From contig JAKDNC010000282.1 in the NCBI GenBank assembly GCA_030452025.1, positions 1 through 5,327 on the forward strand: a stretch of DNA of 5,327 nucleotides, in the 5' to 3' direction. Positions 1 to 5,327 of the stretch are shown here, one piece after another. The translations under genes and the position numbers were made by a program. The notes below the pieces were generated by a model. It saw only the letters and a list, made by a program, of their open reading frames with translations, had not been told where the DNA came from and did not search any database. Every line of letters starts with the position of its first letter. Position 1 is the stretch's first letter. This DNA is from Nocardioides sp. (lineage in GTDB: Bacteria; Actinomycetota; Actinomycetes; Propionibacteriales; Nocardioidaceae).

Positions 1-115
1 GCACGATGCCAGCCGACGCACCGGGCCCCCCGGCGTGGGCAACGGTGGTCGACGCCGTCGCCAGCCCAACGGCCAGTCCGATGATCAGTGGGATCCTCGT
101 GCTCCTCATCCGCAT
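1..115 (-). CDS. Exported protein, N-terminal fragment with signal peptide (runs off the left edge)
   Basis: Reading the minus strand from ATG at 115 gives 38 open codons to the window edge: MRMRSTRIPLIIGLAVGLAT, then ASTTVAHAGGPGASAGIV. This is a textbook Sec-type signal peptide: a basic start (three Arg in the first seven residues), a hydrophobic core at about residues 8-21, and an A-H-A motif at residues 26-28 suggesting signal peptidase I cleavage before GG. The start is backed by a good Shine-Dalgarno (AAGGAG at 122-127, minus strand) six bases upstream. A second in-frame ATG at 109 is less well placed. The mature part is not in the window, so its function cannot be named. The gene is divergent from the SARP regulator and shares its 155-base upstream region, so co-regulation is likely. 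The lack of a lipobox Cys argues for a secreted protein rather than a lipoprotein. Confidence 0.8.
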   Translation of the reverse strand, partial: MRMRSTRIPLIIGLAVGLATASTTVAHAGGPGASAGIV

Positions 116-153
116 TCCGTGCTCCTTGTCCCCGATGTGTTGGCCGAGCCGGC

Positions 154-183
154 ATTCGACCGGCGCGGAACACACCACACCAA
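154..183 (-). promoter_or_regulatory. Candidate promoter of the exported-protein gene
   Basis: On the minus strand, TTGGTG (183-178) is followed after 18 bases by TCGAAT (159-154). This resembles a -35/-10 pair of the main vegetative sigma factor, and would start transcription about 30 bases before the ATG at 115. The -10 is imperfect (4 of 6 to TATAAT). The 11-base direct repeats lie immediately upstream of this -35, a position suitable for an activator. A perfect 5-bp inverted repeat (GCCGG at 148-152, CCGGC at 160-164) brackets the -10. Assigned by eye only. Confidence 0.35.
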
Positions 184-188
184 GGGGC

Positions 189-217
189 GCTCACACGATG
201 TTCACGAAACGCTCACA
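189..217 (+). promoter_or_regulatory. Triple direct-repeat operator, 11-base period (SARP/OmpR-type box)
   Basis: Three heptamers follow each other with exactly four bases between them: GCTCACA (189-195), GTTCACG (200-206) and GCTCACA (211-217). The first and third are identical over nine bases (CGCTCACAC at 188-196 and 210-218), 22 bases apart. An 11-base period puts the repeats on one face of the helix. SARP proteins such as PimR, and OmpR-family PhoP in Streptomyces, are known to bind heptamer repeats with this spacing. The third copy overlaps where the -35 of the SARP gene would be, and the array also sits just upstream of the candidate promoter of the divergent exported-protein gene. The repeats are seen directly; which protein binds them is inferred. 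Autoregulation by the adjacent SARP is the simplest guess. Confidence 0.7.
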
Positions 218-235
218 CCCGCGGATGGGCTGCGC

Positions 236-241
236 TAGCCT
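236..241 (+). promoter_or_regulatory. Candidate -10 element of the SARP regulator gene
   Basis: TAGCCT fits the loose actinobacterial -10 pattern TANNNT. Seventeen bases upstream the -35 position (213-218, TCACAC) is poor and lies inside the third operator repeat, as is usual for promoters that need a SARP or OmpR-type activator in place of a good -35. It predicts a short leader of roughly 20-25 bases before the TTG start. Confidence 0.4.
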
Positions 242-251
242 CGCCTGACGG

Positions 252-261
252 GGAGAAGGAG
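252..261 (+). promoter_or_regulatory. Ribosome binding site that fixes the TTG start of the SARP gene
   Basis: GGAGAAGGAG contains a near-perfect Shine-Dalgarno (AAGGAG at 256-261), nine bases before TTG at 271. The SARP fold begins directly at that codon (MLRIFLLGPVE...), so this site decides the start over the upstream in-frame ATG at 88. Confidence 0.75.
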
Positions 262-270
262 CTGGGGACA

Positions 271-3200
271 TTGCTGCGGATCTTCCTGCTCGGCCCGGTC
301 GAGGCCCGGGTCGAAGACCGGTTGCTCCGGGTGACGAGCAGAAGTCAACTGATGTTGGTGACCCGGCTGGCGCTCGCGGCTGGACGCCCGGTGCACGTCG
401 ATCAACTGGTCCAAGACCTGTGGGAAGGCGAGCCTCCCGGCGATGCCGCCCATGCCCTGCAGGCGCACGTGTCGCGCCTGCGCGCTGTGCTGCCGGCTGT
501 GGTGGAGCACGTGCACGGCGGCTACCGCTTCGTGCGCGAGGGCGTCGAGCTGGACACGGACCGGTTCCACGCCCTCACCGAGAGCGGCCGGGCACATCTG
601 GCTGCTGGGCGTCCGGAGGACGCCGCCGCCGACCTCCGTCAGGCCCTCGGTTTGTGGCGAGGTCCGGCCCTGGCGGGCCTCGCCGAAAGTCCTGCACTGC
701 GCCCAGCTGCGGTCCGACTCGAGGAGCTGCGCGGGTCCGTGCTCAGTGACCGCATCGACGCCGACCTCGCCAGCGGCGGGCATCAGGCCGTCGTCGGGGA
801 GCTCGAGGAGCTCATCGCCAACGACTCCGTCAACGAGCGCACGTGGCACCAACTGATCACCGCCCTGGCGCGCTCGGGGCGGAAGGGAGACGCACTGGCC
901 GCATACCGGCGGGCACGCACAAGCTTCGTCGACGAGCTCGGGGTCGAACCCGGCGAGGACCTGCACACCCTGCACCAAGATGTCCTGGAGGAACGCATCA
1001 CGACGGTGCAGCCTCCAGACCAGCTGGCTCGGCCGGCCGTCGTACCCACTCCGTCGGCTCCGCCGGCAGCGGTCACGCGCCGGATGACCACCGAGTTCTC
1101 CGGCAGGGATGACGAGCTCGCCATGCTGGATCGCGCATGGCTGGACCGGCACCCGGGCCCGCGCTTCGTGGCCCTCACGGGTGAGCCCGGAATCGGCAAG
1201 ACCAGGCTCGCGGCCGAGTTCGCGGTCCAGCGCAGCGCCGAAGGAGCGCGCGTCCTCTTCGGACGCTGCGACCAGTTCCTCTCCGTCCCCTACCAACCGT
1301 TCACCGAGATTCTACGGGGCGACGTCGCTGCGCTGCGCACGGAGCACCCGGAGTCATGGCGGGATGTGATGGGCGCCCGGCTCGGTCCCTTTGCCTCCCA
1401 TCTCGCCCAGATCCTCCCTGAGCTCTCCACGGTGCTGCCCGACAGCCAGACCCCCCGCCAGTCTCCTGATCCGGACACAGAGCGCTACCGGTTGTTCGAA
1501 GCGGTGGCGGGATGGCTCGCGGCCGCGTCGTCGCGGCAGCCCTTGGTCCTGCTGCTCGACGACCTGCAGTGGGCCGACCAGCCCTCTCTGCTCCTGCTGC
1601 AGCACCTGCTGCGGAGCTCGGACCCGATCCGCGGACTGGTGCTGGCCACCTACCGGGACCGCGAGCTTGCGGACACCGACCCCGGCCGACAGATGCTCGA
1701 CGAGGTGCTGCGCACGTCCGAGACCGTCTCGCCCCTGCCGCTGAGCGGGCTCGCCCCCGATGCCGTGCAAGACCTCCTGCGCGCAGAGCTGCGCTCAGGA
1801 GGCGCCGAGACAACACCCAGCGACGCGTTCTCCCGATGGGTCGAGACAACAGCGGGCGGGAACCCGCTCTTCGTCCTTGAGCTGGCCAGGCAGGCCACGG
1901 ACCCTGACCACGAGGCCGCAGCCCATCCCCGGCTCCCGCAGGGAGTGCGTCACGTGATCGACCTCCGCCTCCGGCGGCTGCCGAAGGGGATGCGCGACGT
2001 GCTGGCCTGTGCGGCCGTGGTCGGTCGTGAGTTCGACACCCGCGTGGTGCAGGTCGCCACCGGGATGGACGACGCAACGATGGACGACCTCCTGCGGACC
2101 GCAGACGACAGCAGGTTGATCGAGTCCCGCCCCGATGCGGGGCTGCGCTACCTGTTCTCCCACGACGTGGTGCGCACCGTCCTGTACGACGCCCTCGGGC
2201 CGCTCCGTCGCGCCGGGCTGCATCGCCGGGTGGCCGAGGCCATCGAGCAGCTGCACGTCAGCGACCTCGACGAGCACTACAACGAGCTGGCGCACCATTA
2301 CGCGGAGGCAGCGGTCCTCGGCCCCACCGATGAGGCGGTCCAGTACCTGCTTCTCGCCGGCCGGGCCGCCGCCGATCAACGTGCCCCGAGCGTGTCCGTG
2401 CGGCACTACCGGGCGGCCCTCGACCTCGCCGGGGGACAGCTTGAGCCGGAGCAGCGCTGTGACCTTCTCATCGCGCTGGGCATCGCGGAGCGCGATGCTG
2501 GCCAGGCCTGCTATCGGGAAACGCTGCTCGCCGCCGCCACGCAGGCACACAGCCTGAAGGACGGTGGCCGTCGGCTCGCCGCTGCGGCCGTGGAGAACAC
2601 CCGCGGGTGGTATTCCAGCGCCGTGGAGCCCGACGTGGAGCGGCTCACCGTGTTGGAGGCAGCCCTGGGCAGTCGCGATGCGACGGACCCCGCCACGCTG
2701 TCCTCCCTCCTTTCCAACTGGGCCATCGAGGCGGTCCGCGACCCGTCCCTCCGGCTGGAGTCCGTACGTCGCAGCACGGAAGCATTGAGGTTGGCGAGGT
2801 CCCTCGCCGACCCTCATCTCCTGGCGAGCACGCTGGCCGACCACTACTCCGTCACCTACGCCTCGTTCGTCGACCCCCACGGCTGCCGAGCGATCAGCGA
2901 AGAGCTGGTGGAGCTGGCGGACCGCCAGGCGGACCCGTGGCTGCAACTGCTCGCCGAGGTCGGCCACGCCCAGTCGACCGTCCTCGTCGGCGACCTGGAG
3001 GCCGCCGACCACTTCCTGATGCGGGCCGAGGACTCCGCGCAGGAGCTCAACCACCACGCACGCCTGTGGCTGGTGCGCAGCTGGCGAGCCATGCGCCTGG
3101 CGCTGCGGGGCCACCTCGAGGAAGCCGAGGCCGGGGTCATTGCGACCTTCGAGCTGGGAGAGGCGAGCCAGCAGCCCGACGCCTTCACCTGGTTGGCCGG

Positions 3201-3774
3201 CCAGCTCTTCACCCTACGATGGCAGCAGGGGCGGCTCGCAGAGCTGATGGACGAGATCGAGAGCCAGGTGACCAGCCACGCCCACGGCATCCCTGCCTGG
3301 CGTGGCGCCTATGCGCTCGCCCTTGCCGAGGTCGGCCGCGACGCCGAGGCGAGCGCCATCCTGGACGACTTCGTGGCCCTCGACCTCGAACAGTTGCCCT
3401 TGGACATGTTGTGGTTGCAAGGCATGGCGTATCTCTGCAGCACCTGCGCGTTGCTTCAACGTTCGGACGCCGCCTCGGTGCTTTATGAAGCCCTGTTGCC
3501 TTACGAGGGTCTGCTGGCCGACAACGGCACCCTGTCCGCCGGCCCGGTCGACTTCCACCTCGGACGGATGGCTGCGCTCGCCGACAGACCGCGAGAAGCC
3601 ATACGACACCTCACCGCTGCCGATGCGATGTGTCAGCGCATCGACGCACCACTGTGGTCCGGCTGGACCCGTCAGGCGTTGGCAGAGCTCGACGAGAGTC
3701 GCCCGCCGTCGACGAATGTCACGCCGGATCCTTCTTCAGCTTCATGGCAGGAAGCTTCTCACCGGACTCCGTGA
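271..3774 (+). CDS. SARP-family transcriptional regulator with STAND/AAA ATPase and TPR-like C-terminus
   Basis: Large cytoplasmic ATP-dependent transcription factor, 1167 residues. Residues 2-90 match the OmpR-like winged-helix DNA-binding domain of SARPs (start LRIFLLGPVEARV, recognition-helix region ALQAHVSRLR, closing GGYRF). Residues 95-240 match the BTAD domain (LWRGPALAGL, then DALAAYRRAR and DELGVEPGEDL). A proline-rich linker leads to an ATPase module beginning FSGRDDEL at 276: Walker A GEPGIGKT at 304-311, Walker B PLVLLLDD at 424-431 followed by LQWAD, GGNPLF at 529-534, and FSHDVVR around 629-635. This set is typical of the large LuxR (LAL)/STAND regulators. From about 690 to 1144 the protein is helical and TPR-like. 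There is no C-terminal LuxR helix-turn-helix, so DNA binding must be N-terminal, as in PimR-type SARP-LAL hybrids. TTG at 271 is chosen because of the strong RBS and because the fold starts there. I saw no in-frame TTA codon. The last 18 codons and the stop overlap the convergent membrane gene. The target pathway is not shown by the sequence. Confidence 0.93.
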   Translation: MLRIFLLGPVEARVEDRLLRVTSRSQLMLVTRLALAAGRPVHVDQLVQDLWEGEPPGDAAHALQAHVSRLRAVLPAVVEHVHGGYRFVREGVELDTDRFHALTESGRAHLAAGRPEDAAADLRQALGLWRGPALAGLAESPALRPAAVRLEELRGSVLSDRIDADLASGGHQAVVGELEELIANDSVNERTWHQLITALARSGRKGDALAAYRRARTSFVDELGVEPGEDLHTLHQDVLEERITTVQPPDQLARPAVVPTPSAPPAAVTRRMTTEFSGRDDELAMLDRAWLDRHPGPRFVALTGEPGIGKTRLAAEFAVQRSAEGARVLFGRCDQFLSVPYQPFTEILRGDVAALRTEHPESWRDVMGARLGPFASHLAQILPELSTVLPDSQTPRQSPDPDTERYRLFEAVAGWLAAASSRQPLVLLLDDLQWADQPSLLLLQHLLRSSDPIRGLVLATYRDRELADTDPGRQMLDEVLRTSETVSPLPLSGLAPDAVQDLLRAELRSGGAETTPSDAFSRWVETTAGGNPLFVLELARQATDPDHEAAAHPRLPQGVRHVIDLRLRRLPKGMRDVLACAAVVGREFDTRVVQVATGMDDATMDDLLRTADDSRLIESRPDAGLRYLFSHDVVRTVLYDALGPLRRAGLHRRVAEAIEQLHVSDLDEHYNELAHHYAEAAVLGPTDEAVQYLLLAGRAAADQRAPSVSVRHYRAALDLAGGQLEPEQRCDLLIALGIAERDAGQACYRETLLAAATQAHSLKDGGRRLAAAAVENTRGWYSSAVEPDVERLTVLEAALGSRDATDPATLSSLLSNWAIEAVRDPSLRLESVRRSTEALRLARSLADPHLLASTLADHYSVTYASFVDPHGCRAISEELVELADRQADPWLQLLAEVGHAQSTVLVGDLEAADHFLMRAEDSAQELNHHARLWLVRSWRAMRLALRGHLEEAEAGVIATFELGEASQQPDAFTWLAGQLFTLRWQQGRLAELMDEIESQVTSHAHGIPAWRGAYALALAEVGRDAEASAILDDFVALDLEQLPLDMLWLQGMAYLCSTCALLQRSDAASVLYEALLPYEGLLADNGTLSAGPVDFHLGRMAALADRPREAIRHLTAADAMCQRIDAPLWSGWTRQALAELDESRPPSTNVTPDPSSASWQEASHRTP

Positions 3775-4201
3775 ACTGCAGGGTCGCGAACGTGGTCAGC
3801 GCGATCGCAGCGAGGAACAGCAACCAGGCTGACCATCCCGGACCGACGCTGGCCCCGAAACCGCCACCACCGACCGTGAACGGTCGAAGGATCAGCAGCA
3901 ACGTGCCAAGCGCAGCAACCCCGGCTATCACCAGGTTCCACGGCACACCTGTCGGCAGCTGGTCCTTGGCGAACGCCTTGAAGCCCACCAAGGCTGTCGC
4001 GGCGATGACCAACAGGATGCCGAGCGTCGCGAAGCTGTGCCACGCACTCGCGCCGCTCGAGACGCTCATGCCCGGGAGCGCATCGCCACCGCTGAAACTG
4101 ACGCTGATGTACGCCGGAAAGAACGAGAGGATCGTCGCGAGCACGCCCGCACCGAGCGCGCCCCGATCCTTCCAGCTCAGTGATGTGAAGTCGACAGTCA
4201 T
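3719..4201 (-). CDS. Small hypothetical membrane protein with four predicted transmembrane segments
   Basis: 160 residues starting MTVDFTSLSWKDRGALGAG. Four hydrophobic segments are visible at about 14-36, 56-77, 87-108 and 122-143. A glycine-rich loop (VGGGGFGASVGPG, 110-122) joins the last two, and the short charged tail ends KLKKDPA. I do not recognise a named family. The layout, with a GALGAGVLATILSFFPAY first helix and an S-x-W-H before helix 2, resembles many uncharacterised actinobacterial four-helix membrane proteins. No catalytic motif is seen. ATG at 4201 is preferred over the further upstream in-frame ATG at 4348 because GGAGGA (minus strand, 4215-4210) stands eight bases before it, and because the upstream extension is unlike protein and would run through the GCTCACA repeats and into the terminator stem. 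It converges on the SARP gene with a 56-base overlap. The repeat pair about 90-110 bases upstream suggests it is a target of the same regulator. Confidence 0.85.
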   Translation of the reverse strand: MTVDFTSLSWKDRGALGAGVLATILSFFPAYISVSFSGGDALPGMSVSSGASAWHSFATLGILLVIAATALVGFKAFAKDQLPTGVPWNLVIAGVAALGTLLLILRPFTVGGGGFGASVGPGWSAWLLFLAAIALTTFATLQFTESGEKLPAMKLKKDPA

Positions 4202-4220
4202 GTGGATCTTCCTCCGTTGA

Positions 4221-4270
4221 TGGGAACTCCCAGGGTGGCCTGGTTCTCGCTCAAAGTGTCCTTCTGACAC
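4221..4270. other. Leader of the membrane gene with three small inverted repeats
   Basis: Three short perfect inverted repeats lie between the GCTCACA pair and the membrane-gene RBS: TGGGA/TCCCA at 4221-4225 and 4228-4232, CCAGG/CCTGG at 4230-4234 and 4239-4243, and GTGTC/GACAC at 4256-4260 and 4266-4270. The first two overlap and cannot both fold as hairpins. Each has only five pairs and could arise by chance in GC-rich DNA. I could not place a convincing -10 for the minus-strand promoter here. They are recorded as possible binding sites or leader structure only. Confidence 0.25.
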
Positions 4271-4291
4271 GAGAGGACGGTGCCCGCCTGC

Positions 4292-4309
4292 GCTCACAGT
4301 CGGCTCACA
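4292..4309 (-). promoter_or_regulatory. Second direct-repeat operator, two perfect heptamers with 11-base period
   Basis: GCTCACA occurs at 4292-4298 and again at 4303-4309, with four bases between. On the minus strand, as read by the membrane gene, this is CTGTGAGC twice, 11 bases apart. The heptamer and the spacing are identical to the outer repeats of the operator in front of the SARP gene. Its near edge is 91 bases upstream of the membrane-gene start at 4201. The equivalent distance for the divergent exported-protein gene is 74 bases, with the repeats in the same orientation. This makes a shared regulator likely. The binder is inferred, not shown. Confidence 0.6.
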
Positions 4310-4346
4310 GGTGACTGGCGCGGCCAGCGGCCACACCCCTGAACGC

Positions 4347-4386
4347 ACGAAATCCCGCCCAGGACCACTCCCGGGCGGGATTTCGT
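4347..4386 (-). terminator. Strong hairpin terminator downstream of tRNA-Ser
   Basis: A perfect 14-bp stem, ACGAAATCCCGCCC (4347-4360) against GGGCGGGATTTCGT (4373-4386), encloses a 12-base loop. It lies 33 bases after the CCA end of the tRNA on the minus strand and ends in ATTTCGT rather than a long U run, as is usual in actinobacteria. The stem is symmetric, so it could act in either direction. Its main job is most likely to end tRNA transcription before the membrane-gene promoter. Confidence 0.85.
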
Positions 4387-4419
4387 CACATCAGCGGCCC
4401 CGATTTCGTCAGGACCCCT

Positions 4420-4507
4420 TGGCGGTGGCGGTGGGATTTGAACCCACGGTGGGTCTCCCCACACTTCATTTCGAGTGAAGCACCTTCGGCCGCTCGGACA
4501 CGCCACC
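4420..4507 (-). tRNA. tRNA-Ser, anticodon CGA (reads UCG)
   Basis: The minus strand folds into a class II tRNA. The acceptor arms are GGTGGCG (4507-4501) and CGCCACC (4430-4424), followed by discriminator G (4423) and an encoded CCA (4422-4420). The anticodon stem CTTCA/TGAAG closes the loop CTCGAAA, with anticodon CGA at 4473-4471. A long variable arm GTGGG-GAGA-CCCAC is the mark of serine, leucine or tyrosine tRNAs, and the T arm is GTGGG-TTCAAAT-CCCAC. Discriminator G together with anticodon CGA settles serine. All stems checked by eye are intact, so it should be functional. Confidence 0.96.
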
Positions 4508-4514
4508 GCGAGAG

Positions 4515-4544
4515 ATATTACGGGACAGCCCGCTCGGAGCCGAA
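4515..4544 (-). promoter_or_regulatory. Promoter of the tRNA-Ser gene
   Basis: TAATAT on the minus strand (4520-4515) is a near-consensus -10, only one base from TATAAT, and stands out in this GC-rich stretch. It ends seven bases before the mature 5' end at 4507, so the transcript would begin at or almost at the tRNA. A moderate -35, TTCGGC (4544-4539), lies 18 bases upstream. The same AT-rich patch could also serve the divergent ribokinase gene, but I see no clear plus-strand -35. Confidence 0.65.
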
Positions 4545-4573
4545 ATCCGGTGGGTGAGTGACACGATGAGCCA

Positions 4574-5327
4574 GTGGAGAGCGACGAGCGAGGCCCTCAA
4601 CAAGTCCTGGTTGTCGGCGGGATCAATGCCGACGTGACGGTGAGCAGCGAGCGCCGAGCACGGCCGGGAGAGACCGTCGTCGGTGACGGCCCGATCTGGA
4701 GCCCGGGCGGCAAGGGTGCCAACATCGCCGCGGCGGCTGCGCGAGCCGGCGCGAACGTCACCATGTGCGGCGCCGTGGGCGACGATCCGTTGGGGCAGGT
4801 CCAGGTCAACGCTCTCCTGGAGGCCGGCGTCGGCGTGGACGCGATCCGCGTGAGCGCTGGCCAGGCGACGGGCGTGGCGCTCATCGTGGTCACCCCCGAC
4901 GGGGAGAATTCGATCACTGTCGGGGCCGGCGCGAACCTTACCGTCGGTCCCGAGGATCTCGCCGCGGCCGGAGAGTACGACGTGATGCTGGTGCAGTCCG
5001 AGATCGGAGCGGCCACCGCCGACGCCGCCGTCGCCGTCGCGGCATCAACACACAGCCGCGTCGTACTCAGTCTGGCTCCGGTGAGCGAGCTCGAGCCAAT
5101 CACCTGGCAGCGGGCCGACCCACTGGTGGTCAACCGCGACGAGGCCGGGGACGTCCTGGCGTTGTTCGGCCGCACGGCCCCCGATGATCCAGAGGTCCTC
5201 ACCGTCGCCGTCCGCGAGGTCTCCGGTGTTGCGTCGGTGGTGATCTCGCTCGGCGCAGAAGGCTGTGTGGTGGGCAGTCACGAAGGGACAGTTCACGTGC
5301 CGGCGGTGCCGACGAAGGTCGTCGACA
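4574..5327 (+). CDS. Ribokinase-like PfkB-family sugar kinase (3' end outside the window)
   Basis: Likely phosphorylates ribose or a similar sugar with ATP in the cytoplasm, feeding it to the pentose phosphate pathway. 251 codons are present of the roughly 300 usual for the family. Seen in order: VVGGINADV (13-21, sugar-binding N18 and D20), PGE (31-33), the PfkB signature GGKGAN (45-50) with RAGANV and GAVGDDPLG (66-74), TGVALIVV (99-106), GENSITVGAGAN (110-121), QSE (141-143), N187 and E190 of the N-x-x-E Mg/phosphate motif, and VVISLGAEG just before the edge. The GAGD motif with the catalytic Asp should follow just beyond 5327. GTG at 4574 is the only usual start between the in-frame stop at 4559-4561 and the conserved core; its Shine-Dalgarno is weak. 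The segment usually reading NPAP is SLAP here (166-169), so the sugar may not be ribose. It is divergent from the tRNA. A rbsK symbol would be premature without the C-terminus. Confidence 0.9.
   Translation, partial: MESDERGPQQVLVVGGINADVTVSSERRARPGETVVGDGPIWSPGGKGANIAAAAARAGANVTMCGAVGDDPLGQVQVNALLEAGVGVDAIRVSAGQATGVALIVVTPDGENSITVGAGANLTVGPEDLAAAGEYDVMLVQSEIGAATADAAVAVAASTHSRVVLSLAPVSELEPITWQRADPLVVNRDEAGDVLALFGRTAPDDPEVLTVAVREVSGVASVVISLGAEGCVVGSHEGTVHVPAVPTKVVD

Noticed and set aside
88..270. Longer SARP protein starting at ATG 88 (61 extra residues)
   Set aside because: The extension is Cys/Arg/Pro-rich with no protein-like pattern, has no good RBS, would overlap the start and signal peptide of the divergent gene and run through the operator. 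The SARP fold and a strong Shine-Dalgarno both point to TTG 271.
1795..3114. 439-codon minus-strand open frame, and the 353-codon frame at 235-1296
   Set aside because: Both are antisense shadows of the GC-rich SARP gene. Their translations show no domain or motif, while the plus strand carries a complete multi-domain protein.
3630..4220. 196-codon plus-strand open frame opposite the membrane gene
   Set aside because: Its translation has no recognisable pattern, and the minus strand gives four clean membrane helices with a good RBS.
4202..4348. Upstream start at 4348 for the membrane protein
   Set aside because: The 49 extra residues are hydrophilic and unlike the rest, cover the repeat pair and reach into the terminator stem. 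ATG 4201 has an ideal RBS.
4294..4506. 70-codon minus-strand open frame over the tRNA
   Set aside because: It is mostly the tRNA-Ser and its terminator read as protein, a common artefact.
4765..5187. 140-codon Arg/Gly-rich plus-strand frame, and the 201-codon minus-strand frame at 4597-5202
   Set aside because: Shadows of the ribokinase-like gene, whose own frame carries the PfkB motifs in order.
1..5327. CRISPR array, insertion sequence, attachment site at the tRNA, or toxin-antitoxin pair
   Set aside because: No spaced palindromic repeats, transposase motifs or terminal inverted repeats are visible, and the tRNA 3' end is not duplicated in the window.

Overview
The window is GC-rich and almost fully coding. 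Its codon use, its regulator of the Streptomyces antibiotic regulatory protein (SARP) class and its signals point to a high-GC actinobacterium. A Propionibacteriales or Streptomyces-like relative would fit, but that is inference and no gene here fixes the genus.

Layout. The left edge (1-115, minus strand) holds only the first 38 codons of an exported protein with a clear signal peptide; the rest lies outside the window. A 155-base divergent intergenic region follows. It carries three heptamers of the form G(C/T)TCAC(A/G), spaced exactly 11 bases apart, which is the architecture bound by SARP/OmpR-type winged-helix proteins. Next is a large regulator (271-3774, plus strand, 1167 residues from a TTG start): a SARP DNA-binding domain, a bacterial transcriptional activation domain (BTAD), a STAND/AAA-type ATPase and a TPR-like helical tail. 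Its last 56 bases overlap, tail to tail, a gene for a 160-residue protein with four predicted membrane segments (3719-4201, minus strand). Upstream of that membrane gene two more perfect copies of the heptamer GCTCACA sit 11 bases apart. A strong hairpin terminator (4347-4386) follows, then tRNA-Ser(CGA) on the minus strand (4420-4507) with a recognisable promoter. A ribokinase-like PfkB-family sugar kinase (4574 to the right edge, plus strand) is cut off before its catalytic aspartate.

How they may work together. The most interesting observation is that the same 11-base-period heptamer array occurs at the regulator's own divergent promoter and again upstream of the convergent membrane gene. 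Both arrays read in the same direction relative to the two minus-strand genes (exported protein and membrane protein) and lie at similar distances from their starts. The simplest reading is a small local regulon: an ATP-dependent SARP regulator controlling an exported protein, a small membrane protein and perhaps itself. A PhoP-type (PHO-box-like) regulator using the same sites is the main alternative. The tRNA and the ribokinase look like ordinary, unrelated neighbours.
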